A stretch of 64,000 bases of DNA from Romboutsia hominis (GTDB lineage Bacteria > Bacillota > Clostridia > Peptostreptococcales > Peptostreptococcaceae). The stretch is taken from NCBI RefSeq assembly GCF_900002575.1, contig NZ_LN650648.1, positions 1,488,001 to 1,552,000 on the forward strand, in the 5' to 3' direction. The translations under genes and the position numbers were made by a program. Each line of letters starts with the position of its first letter. The first letter of the stretch is position 1. Positions 46,984 to 55,351 of this stretch are shown here, piece after piece. Under the pieces are notes generated by a model, which saw only the letters and a program-made list of their open reading frames with translations, was not told the origin of the DNA and ran no database searches.

Positions 46984-47517
46984 TTATTTTGATAGTGAAA
47001 TTCCTCTTTCAAAAGCTTTTTCATTTAATTCTTCTGTTCCTTTTGGAACTCTACTTAACATAGATTTTTTTACTTGTTCTGTATCTATTTCTGGTATCAT
47101 ATTGCATATTACTCCAAGTGCTACCATATTAGCTACCATTTCTTTTTTTAATTCATACTTGCTTGTATATATAATAGGTAATTTTAATACCTTAATTTTA
47201 TCATCATTAATTATATCTTTCTCATCAATAGAAGAATCTAAAATTATAATTCCATTATTTTTTACTGTGTGATAATATTCATCAAATGCCTTTTGTGTTA
47301 AACATAATAGCATGTCAGCTTTTCTTACCTTTGGAAAATTTATCTCTTCATCACTTACTATTACTTCAGCCTTACTAGCTCCCCCTCTAGCTTCAGGCCC
47401 ATATGATTGGGTTTGTACTGCATTTAGATTTGAAAGTATAGAGCCTTCTGCAAGTATAACACCTGCTAGAATAAGTCCTTGACCACCAGAACCACTAAGC
47501 CTAACTTCTTTTCTCAT
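46984..47517 (-). CDS. korC: 2-oxoacid:ferredoxin oxidoreductase gamma subunit
   Basis: A 177-residue gamma subunit with LSGSGGQGLILAGVILAE at the N-terminus, and TQSYGPEARGGASKAEVIVS typical of 2-oxoglutarate-type enzymes. It is the last kor gene and precedes mcmA by 65 bp. The four subunits oxidatively decarboxylate a 2-oxoacid to acyl-CoA with ferredoxin as acceptor. Confidence 0.9.
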   Translation of the reverse strand: MRKEVRLSGSGGQGLILAGVILAEGSILSNLNAVQTQSYGPEARGGASKAEVIVSDEEINFPKVRKADMLLCLTQKAFDEYYHTVKNNGIIILDSSIDEKDIINDDKIKVLKLPIIYTSKYELKKEMVANMVALGVICNMIPEIDTEQVKKSMLSRVPKGTEELNEKAFERGISLSK

Positions 47518-47535
47518 AATATAATCTCCTTATAC

Positions 47536-48348
47536 TTACTTGAATTTATTTAAAATTTTTTCATATTCCTCAGTATACTCTGGCATAACACTATCTTTAA
47601 ATACTCCATAAAATGATTTATTCTCTAATTTTTCTTTGGGTAATTTATCTTTAATAGATACATCTAAATAATTTTCTTTTAATAAATTCATTAAGGATAC
47701 TGCTGACCATTTCTTATTTTTTCTTCCATAGTATGTTGGACACAAACTCATTCCTTCTATTAAAGAAAATCCTTTATGATTTATTCCTTTTTTAATATAA
47801 TCTATCATTTGCTTTGCATGATATGCTGTAGCCCTTGCAACAAATGTAGCTCCTGCTCCTATTGCTAGCTCACATATATCAAAAGGTCTGTCAATATTTC
47901 CATATGGTGCTGTTGTGGATAAATCATTAGTGTTAGTAGTTGGAGAGTATTGACCGCCTGTCATTCCGTATATATTATTATTAAATACTATTGCTGTTAT
48001 ATCTATATTTCTTCTACAAGCATGTATTAAATGATTTCCTCCTATTGCACTACAGTCACCATCACCAGTTATAACTACAACATGCATATTAGGACTTGCA
48101 AATTTTACACCTGTTGCAAATGGCAATGCTCTACCGTGAGTAGTATGAAGTGTATTAAAGTTTAAATATCCAGATGCCCTTGATGAACATCCAATACCAG
48201 ATACTATACAAACATTTTCCTTAATAAGACCTAACTCTTCTATAGCTACAGCTATAGATCTCATTAATATCCCATGACCACATCCAGGACACCATATATG
48301 TGGCAGTCTATCCATTCTAAAATTATTTTCTATGACTGTACTAGGCAT
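47536..48348 (-). CDS. korB: 2-oxoacid:ferredoxin oxidoreductase beta subunit (TPP-binding)
   Basis: A 270-residue subunit binding thiamine diphosphate. It has WCPGCGHGILMRSIAVA at the start, and GDGDCSAIGGNHLIHACRRN followed by FNNNIYGMTGGQYSPTT for Mg-TPP. Its start overlaps the end of korA by about 19 bp. Confidence 0.92.
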   Translation of the reverse strand: MPSTVIENNFRMDRLPHIWCPGCGHGILMRSIAVAIEELGLIKENVCIVSGIGCSSRASGYLNFNTLHTTHGRALPFATGVKFASPNMHVVVITGDGDCSAIGGNHLIHACRRNIDITAIVFNNNIYGMTGGQYSPTTNTNDLSTTAPYGNIDRPFDICELAIGAGATFVARATAYHAKQMIDYIKKGINHKGFSLIEGMSLCPTYYGRKNKKWSAVSLMNLLKENYLDVSIKDKLPKEKLENKSFYGVFKDSVMPEYTEEYEKILNKFK

Positions 48349-49478
48349 CTTTTTACCTCCAATATTTTATCTACAATTTCTTCTGGAGTTATAATATCTC
48401 CATTATATTTGTTGATTCCATAAATATTACAGTCTTTTGAACTTACCCTTTCTACTTCTAACCTTATTTGTCCACTATTTAATTCAGGTACATATATATT
48501 TTGAACTTGCTTACTTATTTCTCTCATCTTTTCTTCAGGAAATGGCCATACCGTCTTTATACTTAAAAGTCCAGCTTTTATGCCTTCTTCTCTTAGTATA
48601 TTTACTGCATCTTTGCTACATCTACTCATACATCCAAAAGTAACTATAAGTTCTTCACAATCTTTTGTTTTATATTCCTCATATATTAATATGTCATCTA
48701 AGTTACATTCTATCTTTCTTATAAGTCTATCCATTAATATTTTTGTTTTCTCTATGCTGTTAGTTGGAAACCCTACGTCATCATGCATAAGTCCTGTTAC
48801 ATGATATTTATAACCATCTGTAAAATTTGCCATAGGAGGTACCAAGCAATTTGAATCATAAGCCTTATAGTCTTTTTTAGATGCTGTAACTTTTATTCTA
48901 TCTATCACTTCTAATTCATTTATTTCTGGTATTTCTACCTTTTCTCTCATATGTCCTATAACTTCATCTAAAAGTAATATAACTGGGGTACGGTATTTTT
49001 CTGAAAAGTTAAATGCTTTTACTGTCATATCAAATGTGTCTTTAACGCTTATTGGAGATAATACTATTATTGGATGGTCACCATGAGTTCCCCACTTAGC
49101 TTGCATTAAATCACCTTGCGCTGGAGATGTTGGAAGCCCTGTACTTGGACCACATCTTTGAACATCAACAATAACACATGGTACTTCAGCTAAACATGCA
49201 TACCCTATATTTTCTTGCTTTAGAGAAAAACCTGGTCCACTAGTAGCTGTCATTGATTTTAGTCCTGCAATTGATCCTCCTATAGTTGCAGCCATAGATG
49301 CTATTTCATCTTCCATTTGAATAAACTTACCTCCTACTCTTGGAAGCATAAACGATGAAATTTCTGCTATTTCAGTAGATGGTGTTATAGGGTACCCTGC
49401 AAAAAATTTCATACCTGCATAAAGTGCCCCATGTACACAAGCTTCATTTCCTTGTAATAACTTTACTTTCCTAGACAT
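48330..49478 (-). CDS. korA: 2-oxoacid:ferredoxin oxidoreductase alpha subunit
   Basis: A 382-residue alpha subunit with the family start LLQGNEACVHGALYAGMKFF and the segments GYPITPSTEIAE, TSGPGFSLKQENIGYA and QRCGPSTGLPTSPAQGDLM. Acyl chain preference (2-oxoglutarate or branched-chain) cannot be decided by eye. The downstream mutase, which uses succinyl-CoA, argues for 2-oxoglutarate. Confidence 0.9.
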   Translation of the reverse strand: MSRKVKLLQGNEACVHGALYAGMKFFAGYPITPSTEIAEISSFMLPRVGGKFIQMEDEIASMAATIGGSIAGLKSMTATSGPGFSLKQENIGYACLAEVPCVIVDVQRCGPSTGLPTSPAQGDLMQAKWGTHGDHPIIVLSPISVKDTFDMTVKAFNFSEKYRTPVILLLDEVIGHMREKVEIPEINELEVIDRIKVTASKKDYKAYDSNCLVPPMANFTDGYKYHVTGLMHDDVGFPTNSIEKTKILMDRLIRKIECNLDDILIYEEYKTKDCEELIVTFGCMSRCSKDAVNILREEGIKAGLLSIKTVWPFPEEKMREISKQVQNIYVPELNSGQIRLEVERVSSKDCNIYGINKYNGDIITPEEIVDKILEVKRCLVQS

Positions 49479-49490
49479 ATTCTCACCTCT

Positions 49491-49691
49491 TTAATCCTCA
49501 GAAGTTTGTGCTATATATATAGCATAATCTGGGCATCTAAGTTCACATAATCCACAAAAAATACAATCTTTTTCTTTTTGTATTTGTACCTTACTATTTT
49601 CTAGTTTTAATACATCTTTCGGACAAAATTCCACACAGATTCCACAACTTTTGCACCACTTTTCGTTTAGCACAAGTTTCTTACCAGGCAA
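49491..49691 (-). CDS. korD: 2-oxoacid:ferredoxin oxidoreductase delta subunit (2[4Fe-4S])
   Basis: A 66-residue ferredoxin-like subunit with two cluster motifs, CKSCGICVEFCP and CIFCGLCELRCP. It begins with TTG at 49691 behind GGGAGGGAG. It is the first gene of the operon that continues without strong internal breaks to mmdB. Confidence 0.92.
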   Translation of the reverse strand: MPGKKLVLNEKWCKSCGICVEFCPKDVLKLENSKVQIQKEKDCIFCGLCELRCPDYAIYIAQTSED

Positions 49692-49978
49692 TATTCTCCC
49701 TCCCCTTATAGTCTTAATGTTTGAAGATATTAAATATATATTTCTAATTATCTTTTATAGTTTCTAATATTTTTAACTCTCACTCTATTCCTATATATTC
49801 TTTTGGATTGCTGTATATTCTTTTATCTCGAATAAATATGAAGTAATTCAAAAGAATACCATCTTAACTTTTACTAAAATAATAATACATAATATAAGGT
49901 AAAAATTTTAAATATATTTATAGCAACTTTTTATTTTTATAAAATTAATTAACTTATGTTTTCTATATACTTAGAATA
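49692..49978. other. AT-rich upstream region of the kor-mcm-mmd operon
   Basis: This must contain the operon promoter, but no -35/-10 pair is convincing. A short direct repeat TATATTCTTTT occurs at about 49795 and 49824. I see no gene. Confidence 0.4.
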
Positions 49979-49980
49979 AA

Positions 49981-50021
49981 AAAAATACCATCAACATAAA
50001 TTTATGCTAATGGTATTTTTA
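49981..50021 (-). terminator. Terminator of the DUF4178-DUF350-speE-like operon
   Basis: AAAAATACCAT and ATGGTATTTTT pair around an inner CATAAATTTATG palindrome. On the minus strand the stem runs into an eight-T run. It lies directly after the small membrane-protein gene. Confidence 0.85.
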
Positions 50022-50037
50022 TATGATTAAACTTATA

Positions 50038-50204
50038 CTATTTATTTTCTAATTCATTAACTCTTTTCTCTAAATTAGAAATTTTACTATTTATTAATAC
50101 TTTCTTTTCTTTATATTTTTTTATAAATTTATATATAGCAATAGGAATTAATATCCATATTAATATATTAAATACTTGGAAAAAAATTCATATGTAATAG
50201 ACAT
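50038..50204 (-). pseudogene. Small membrane/coiled-coil protein broken at a T7 run
   Basis: ATG 50204 has an excellent site (GGGAGGAG, 4 nt away) but reads into a stop after 14 codons. One extra T in the seven-T run (50180-50186 on the plus strand) gives a continuous ~55-residue protein: short N-terminus, one membrane helix (FNILIWILIPIAIYKF), a basic KKYKEKK stretch and a short coiled coil (ISNLEKRVNELENK). The clear protein character after the shift shows a real gene. It is the last member of the DUF4178 operon, 15 bp after the preceding stop. It is a true mutation or a sequencing indel. Confidence 0.65.
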
Positions 50205-50218
50205 AAACTCCTCCCGTA

Positions 50219-51742
50219 CTATTTCCAATTTTTAACCGATTCTTCGTAATAATTTATAAGTTTAGGATGAGATAAAGTATTAGTATCAATACTTTCAATA
50301 TCGATAACTTCATCCTGTGCAAAATTGAACATACTCTCAATAGAACCCTTGTTTAAATACTTGGTACTTACATTAACCTTAATATCATCCAAATTCAACT
50401 CTTGTTTTGAAGAAAGATTAAATCCCCATTCTCCAAAAGATGGCACTTGCACATGATATGGATATACATTAAAATCCTCAGATTTTAAAGTTTTATTTAT
50501 ACTCCAAAATGCTTTTCTAGCGTAATATGGGCTAGTGGATTGAACGGTCATTACTCCATTTTGAGTTAATGCATTTTTACATAGTCTATAAAATATATTA
50601 GTATATAATTTATTTAAACTATCATTGTTAGGGTCTGGCAAATCAACTATTATAACATCATAAACCTCTTTAGTATTTTCTAAAAATTCAAAAGCATCTT
50701 CATATACCAAATTTACTTTTTCACTAGATAAAGAGTTTTTATTAATCTCAGTTATAAGTGGGTTTGTTTTACACAAATCTACCATCTCTTTATCTATGTC
50801 AACTAAAGTAATATTTTTAATATCATCATACTTTAATAACTCACGAACTGCAAGTCCATCTCCTCCGCCTAGTATCAATACATTTTCATGATTTTTAACT
50901 ATTCCCATAGGTATATGAACTAATGCTTCATGATATCTATATTCATCTTTAGATGAAAACTGTATGTTCCCATTTAAATATAACCTTAAATCATCCTTGT
51001 GTCTTGTCATAACAATCTTTTGATACTGCGTTTGATTTGATAATACAACTCTATCACGATATAGTGAATTTTCAATACTTTGAGATATATTTTCAGAATA
51101 TAATACTCCTAAAAACATAAATACTAATGATATATATGAGACTATCTTAAACGTTTCAATATTTTTTATATAACTTTTATAATTATGAATTATAACTATA
51201 GCTATTACTATGTTTATCGTTCCCACTAAAAAAGATGTAGCAAAATACCCTAAAGTAGGAAGTAAAAATAATGGGAATAAAAGTGAGCCGATAAGTCCTC
51301 CTATATAATCAAAGCTAAATACATTTGATAAAGTTACTCTTAAATTATCACAATTTTCCTCTATAATTCTTGTAAGTATAGGAATTTCAAGTCCTACTAA
51401 AGTTCCTATTAGAACTATCTGTATATACATAATAAATTCACTAGAAGCTATATATACATTGGATAAAAATAGTATTAATGAAGATATTCCTCCTAGTATA
51501 CCGACAGCTATTTCAACAAATACAAAAAAGTCAAATAGGTTCTTTTTAACATATTTTGAAATATGAGAACCTACTCCCATAGCACACATATAAAGCCCTA
51601 TTGTTATAGAAAACTGCTTTATACTATCTCCTAATAAGTATGAGCCTACAGCACTTATTAAAAGTTCATACACTATCGAACAGCCTGATATTATAAGTGT
51701 TGTAAGCATTAAAATCTTGTAATTAAATTTATTATTTACCAT
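50219..51742 (-). CDS. Membrane-anchored spermidine-synthase-like aminopropyltransferase
   Basis: 507 residues: about seven membrane helices (residues 10-215), then a spermidine synthase-like Rossmann domain. That domain has VLILGGGDGLAVRELLKYD for decarboxylated-SAM/SAM binding, LVDIDKEMVDLC, YDVIIVDLPDP as catalytic loop and Tyr/Asp positions of the aminopropyltransferase family. It is related to membrane SpeE fusions. It overlaps the DUF350 stop by one base. Whether polyamines are the real product is uncertain, because this fused class travels with DUF4178/DUF350 genes rather than with speD here. Confidence 0.8.
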   Translation of the reverse strand: MVNNKFNYKILMLTTLIISGCSIVYELLISAVGSYLLGDSIKQFSITIGLYMCAMGVGSHISKYVKKNLFDFFVFVEIAVGILGGISSLILFLSNVYIASSEFIMYIQIVLIGTLVGLEIPILTRIIEENCDNLRVTLSNVFSFDYIGGLIGSLLFPLFLLPTLGYFATSFLVGTINIVIAIVIIHNYKSYIKNIETFKIVSYISLVFMFLGVLYSENISQSIENSLYRDRVVLSNQTQYQKIVMTRHKDDLRLYLNGNIQFSSKDEYRYHEALVHIPMGIVKNHENVLILGGGDGLAVRELLKYDDIKNITLVDIDKEMVDLCKTNPLITEINKNSLSSEKVNLVYEDAFEFLENTKEVYDVIIVDLPDPNNDSLNKLYTNIFYRLCKNALTQNGVMTVQSTSPYYARKAFWSINKTLKSEDFNVYPYHVQVPSFGEWGFNLSSKQELNLDDIKVNVSTKYLNKGSIESMFNFAQDEVIDIESIDTNTLSHPKLINYYEESVKNWK

Positions 51743-52164
51743 TACTGTATAGCACCACTAATTAGTATAGCAAGACCTATAAATATTCCTGAAACCATAA
51801 GTCCTGCTGCACTATTTCCATTTCCAATTTCTTCATTTAGGTTATATTTTTTATTAAATACTAACATTGATAAGTAACCTAATATACAAAGTACTATTCC
51901 AAGTACAAAGTATATAACTGTTGAAGTTAAATCTTGTAGTATTGTTGTATTTGTATTTTGATTAACTGGAGATGCTATAACACTTCTTAAAAGTATTCCT
52001 ACTGCTATTGATGATGCTGCACTTATATATCCTACTGCTTTATTTCCTCTTTTTATTTCTGTTGGAAAGTGACAAGGTATAGCCAAGTCTACTAAAAAGT
52101 TTCCAACTAACATAAGTATAAAACCTATTACTGAATAGATTATCGTTCCTAAAATACCTTCCAT
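51742..52164 (-). CDS. DUF350 membrane protein
   Basis: A 140-residue protein of four helices in two repeats, with the family's GYISAASSIAVGILLRS and GNGNSAAGLMVSGIFIGLAI segments. DUF350 (YjfL-like) proteins occur in envelope-stress gene neighbourhoods and have no settled function. It is translationally coupled to the aminopropyltransferase-like gene and 12 bp after the DUF4178 gene. Confidence 0.82.
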   Translation of the reverse strand: MEGILGTIIYSVIGFILMLVGNFLVDLAIPCHFPTEIKRGNKAVGYISAASSIAVGILLRSVIASPVNQNTNTTILQDLTSTVIYFVLGIVLCILGYLSMLVFNKKYNLNEEIGNGNSAAGLMVSGIFIGLAILISGAIQ

Positions 52165-52176
52165 ATATTCCTCCTA

Positions 52177-53277
52177 TTATTTACCACTACTAAGTCCACC
52201 ACCAGATGATGTTCTTGAAAATACACTACCTCTTTTAACACTTTGATTTGAAGTTTGTAGTTCTCTGTATTTATTATTAAAATCTTGAGAGACTATGTTT
52301 CCTTTATAAGTATTAAATGGAGATATTCTTCTTTTGTATTTGCTGTAGTCATTTCTATATCCAAATGTATAATAAAAATCTCTATAATATACATTTGATG
52401 AAGAGTGACTTGTATTATATAGATCATTGTTGCTAACATACATATATTCTCTAGGACATACTTGTATATATGTCTTATCATCCATCCCTATATAAACTAC
52501 AGCATATTCATCCTTTGTAAGTATAGCCACACTATACTCATCATCACTACTTTGAACTTCTTCTATTAAAGTTGTTGCTTTATCTATTATATCTTTTGCT
52601 GATTCATCCATGGACATAGATGTATAATATACATCTGCTTTTAGTTTACTATTAGCATCTGAAGTTATAGATGTGTAATAAGTATATTTTGATGAGTTAT
52701 TTTTAAAGTAGTTTTGTATAAAATTTTTATCACTTATAAACATATATACTATTAATATAATTATAGGTATTGAAAGTAATAAAGCATATTTTAGATATTG
52801 CACTTTTTTCTGTTCTTTTTTAGGATTGTTTTCTTCTATGTAATCATCTTGTAGTATTTCTATATTATCTACTTCAATGCTTTCACAATAGGTAACTTCA
52901 TCCTCCCAAATTTCTACTGAAAATATTTTTTTAGATTCTTTATGTTCATATTCTTTAAATACTACTTTTTCATATAAATCTACATCTGCTTTATAAAAGT
53001 TTGTAACTTCTGCTTTTAAGTCTTCTTTTAATTTGTATCCCGACTTGTATAATGTGTTTTCTGATTTTTGATGGGTTTCTTTAAATAAATATAAATAATC
53101 ATAACTTATTCCAACACTTAACCATAATACGCTATTATTATCGCTTAAAATTTCGTATTCTATAAAAGTTGAACCTTCTTCATCTTTGTATACTATATAA
53201 GAAATTATTTTATATACATTAGATTTTATTTTTATCCTTTGCCCTATTTCTAATTGCCTAAAACTAGCATTAACCAT
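52177..53277 (-). CDS. DUF4178 protein with one membrane helix and GGG-x-SSGK tail
   Basis: 366 residues. The N-terminal half is a DUF4178 beta domain (LEIGQRIKIKSNVYKIISYI, FIEYEILSDNNSVLWLSVG). One membrane helix lies at ~163-182 (YALLLSIPIIILIVYMF). The outer half (residues 200-366) resembles DUF4247-type proteins: a VAILTKDEYAVVYIG strand pair, Tyr/Ser/Asn-rich region, and a C-terminus SGGGLSSGK. GGGGGGTG precedes the ATG. It is the first gene of the four-gene operon and probably a membrane sensor or scaffold; the function is unknown. Confidence 0.72.
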   Translation of the reverse strand: MVNASFRQLEIGQRIKIKSNVYKIISYIVYKDEEGSTFIEYEILSDNNSVLWLSVGISYDYLYLFKETHQKSENTLYKSGYKLKEDLKAEVTNFYKADVDLYEKVVFKEYEHKESKKIFSVEIWEDEVTYCESIEVDNIEILQDDYIEENNPKKEQKKVQYLKYALLLSIPIIILIVYMFISDKNFIQNYFKNNSSKYTYYTSITSDANSKLKADVYYTSMSMDESAKDIIDKATTLIEEVQSSDDEYSVAILTKDEYAVVYIGMDDKTYIQVCPREYMYVSNNDLYNTSHSSSNVYYRDFYYTFGYRNDYSKYKRRISPFNTYKGNIVSQDFNNKYRELQTSNQSVKRGSVFSRTSSGGGLSSGK

Positions 53278-53416
53278 AATTTCACCCCCCTATTTTACAT
53301 ATTTTACCATATATTTATTATATCATATAAAAATTTCATTTTTTAAGATTTGTATACAAATTTCTCTTTATATATCCATATTTGTTATTTAAGTTTTTTA
53401 ATGTTAGATGCACTTT

Positions 53417-53455
53417 AAAATATCCCATATAAGCAAAACTTATATGGGATATTTT
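53417..53455. terminator. Terminator after the 60-residue hypothetical gene
   Basis: 17-bp perfect arms (AAAATATCCCATATAAG and complement) around CAAAA. It lies 25 bp past the stop at 53481. Confidence 0.85.
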
Positions 53456-53480
53456 AATCATAATTATTATATATTTTACA

Positions 53481-53663
53481 TTAACTATTTCTACTTCTTT
53501 TTTGTCTATGTATATTCTCACATAATAAACTTTCATCTAGTCCACCTCTATAATAGGCTATTATAGTTTCTAAATCTATATTAGTTTCTTCTATAATTAT
53601 TTTAACCTCATATATAGTTGGATTTTCAAACATTTGAAGTATTTCTAATTCCTCTTTAGTCAA
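53481..53663 (-). CDS. Hypothetical small acidic protein
   Basis: A 60-residue, mostly helical protein (TKEELEILQMFENPTIYEV, then IDLETIIAYYRGGLDESL) with a basic tail (HRQKRSRNS). I do not recognise it. The proposed start is TTG 53663, behind AGAAGG at 7 nt; an in-frame TTG at 53684 lacks a site. A strong terminator directly follows, which supports a real single-gene transcript. Confidence 0.5.
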   Translation of the reverse strand: MTKEELEILQMFENPTIYEVKIIIEETNIDLETIIAYYRGGLDESLLCENIHRQKRSRNS

Positions 53664-53909
53664 TTTTAGACCTTCTTTCTTCAATAATTATATATATATT
53701 TATACTTTTAATAACTATTATTTATGTATTATTCTTATCTGTAATTATACTCCTATATATTAATTTAAAACACTTTTATTTTTTATTTCTAATTTAAATA
53801 GTAGTTAACATAATAAGATTATGGTAATAAATTATTATTATTAATTTTTATATAATTAAATATTAATAATAATATAAATTTACGAGCGAATTTATATGAT
53901 AATCATGTA

Positions 53910-54208
53910 TTAAAAATTTAAGTATTTTATATCTACTAGGAATATACCTTTTATATTTTTATATTTCTTCAATACTATACTTATGTCTACCTAGATTCCA
54001 TTTGATTCTTGTGATTCTTCATTTTGTACTAGTGGTGTGCATTCTATGGGGTTGTATCAACAATTGCATTCATATTTTCCTATATCCTTTAAAATACCAT
54101 CTATAAATTTGTCTTTATTCACTGCTATAGATAAATATTTTCTTTTAATTCACTTTACCATACGTTTTACTTAAATTAAGGCATACTTGTAGGTCTAGTA
54201 TTATCCAT
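53910..54208 (-). pseudogene. Decayed coding remnant with several stops and a frameshift
   Basis: From ATG 54208 (AAAGGAT upstream) a protein-like frame is interrupted by stops after ten, thirteen and seventeen codons. It then continues after a frame change as SIAVNKDKFIDGILKDIGKYE, with further TGA and TAG before YNPIECTPLVQNEESQE and VDISIVLKKYKNIKGIFLV. The residue composition is coding-like but no family is recognised. The surrounding 53690-54370 region holds nothing else that I can support. Confidence 0.3.
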
Positions 54209-54373
54209 TATTTATCCTTTGGCTGGTAATCTTATATGCTATATCGTTATTTGTATATTTAAGTAGTAGTATAACTAATTTTTTAGTTGTTTATTTTATA
54301 ATTAATTTCATCTATTCCACTCCCGATTGCTATGTATATAAGATTAACTCCTTAAGAATATTGGCCCTGTTAC

Positions 54374-54402
54374 TTGACAAAAATAATAAAAATATACATA
54401 AT
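54374..54402 (+). promoter_or_regulatory. SigA-type promoter of the tetR-MFS operon
   Basis: TTGACA (54374-54379) and CATAAT (54397-54402) are separated by 17 bp. Transcription would begin near 54409, inside the operator repeats. Confidence 0.75.
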
Positions 54403-54441
54403 AGTACTATAAAGTATCAATAAGTACTAATCAGTACTATT
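54402..54441 (+). promoter_or_regulatory. Phased AGTACT repeats, probable TetR operator
   Basis: Four 10-bp units (consensus nAGTACTAAT) begin at 54402, 54412, 54422 and 54432; three contain the self-complementary AGTACT and one AGTATC. They cover the expected transcription start of the TetR-family gene, so autorepression relieved by a drug or metabolite is likely. Confidence 0.6.
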
Positions 54442-54460
54442 AGTTTCTAAGAGGTGATTT

Positions 54461-55351
54461 ATGAGTAGTAAACAAGAAGTTATTATGCAAGTGGCTCAAA
54501 AATGTTTTAATAAACAAGGATTAAAATATACATCAATAGATGATATTGTAAAAGAATGTAAGATATCTAAATCTACATTTTATAAGTATTTTGCGACTAA
54601 AGAAGATTTAGTTTGGGAAATGTTAATCTATTCTAATAAAAAATTTTCTAATGCATCTATATTGATAGACACAGATAATACAAAAACACCACATGAAAAA
54701 TTAAAAGAAAAAATAAAACTTGTATCTGATTATCTTAAATATAACTATTCTTTTAATGCACACATTCTAGGAGAATTTTCAGAAATTAAGGGTAATTCTT
54801 TAATAGAGATAAGAAATAACTTAAGATCTAATATAATAAACTGTTATAAGACCCCTTTAATATTAATTTATGGTGAAGAAATAACTCCTTTTATATGGGA
54901 GTTATTATTTGTTATAGATAGCTTAATTCATGAATTTAATCTTGTAATGAAAATGAATAAAAGAAATATTAGTGAAGAATATATTTTTGAATTTATAACT
55001 AGACAAATAGATTTAAATATAAAAAATCTAAGATACAACAAAAGTATTATAAATGAAAATATATTTTACTCTATAGATGAAATTGGTGAAAGCAATTATA
55101 AAGATTCTCTAAAAGATGTTTTTTTAAATGTAGTATATTCTATAAAAGAATGTATTAAATTAAATGAAAACGAAAAACTATCTGAAGCAATTACAAAAAT
55201 AGAAGAAGAATTTAATTTAGGTAATTATAATTCATTGACTATGCATGCTATGATAGCATACTTAGAAAAGCAAGATTCTCTAAAAGAATATGCAGCTAAA
55301 TTAAATAGATTGATATCTAAGTTAGGAGATGAAATAATAAATGGAGAATAA
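54461..55351 (+). CDS. TetR/AcrR-family transcriptional regulator
   Basis: A 296-residue regulator, longer than the usual ~200. The N-terminal helix-turn-helix domain is FNKQGLKYTSIDDIVKEC followed by ISKSTFYKYFATKEDLVWEML, the classic TetR recognition helix region. The C-terminal ligand domain is helical and not assignable. AGAGGTGA precedes the ATG. It overlaps the downstream exporter gene by 11 bp, so it is probably the local repressor of that exporter acting on the phased repeats. Confidence 0.9.
   Translation: MSSKQEVIMQVAQKCFNKQGLKYTSIDDIVKECKISKSTFYKYFATKEDLVWEMLIYSNKKFSNASILIDTDNTKTPHEKLKEKIKLVSDYLKYNYSFNAHILGEFSEIKGNSLIEIRNNLRSNIINCYKTPLILIYGEEITPFIWELLFVIDSLIHEFNLVMKMNKRNISEEYIFEFITRQIDLNIKNLRYNKSIINENIFYSIDEIGESNYKDSLKDVFLNVVYSIKECIKLNENEKLSEAITKIEEEFNLGNYNSLTMHAMIAYLEKQDSLKEYAAKLNRLISKLGDEIINGE

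Noticed and set aside
53336-53536. 66-codon open frame on the minus strand
   Set aside because: It reads straight through the 53417-53455 terminator hairpin and overlaps the better small ORF, so it is spurious.
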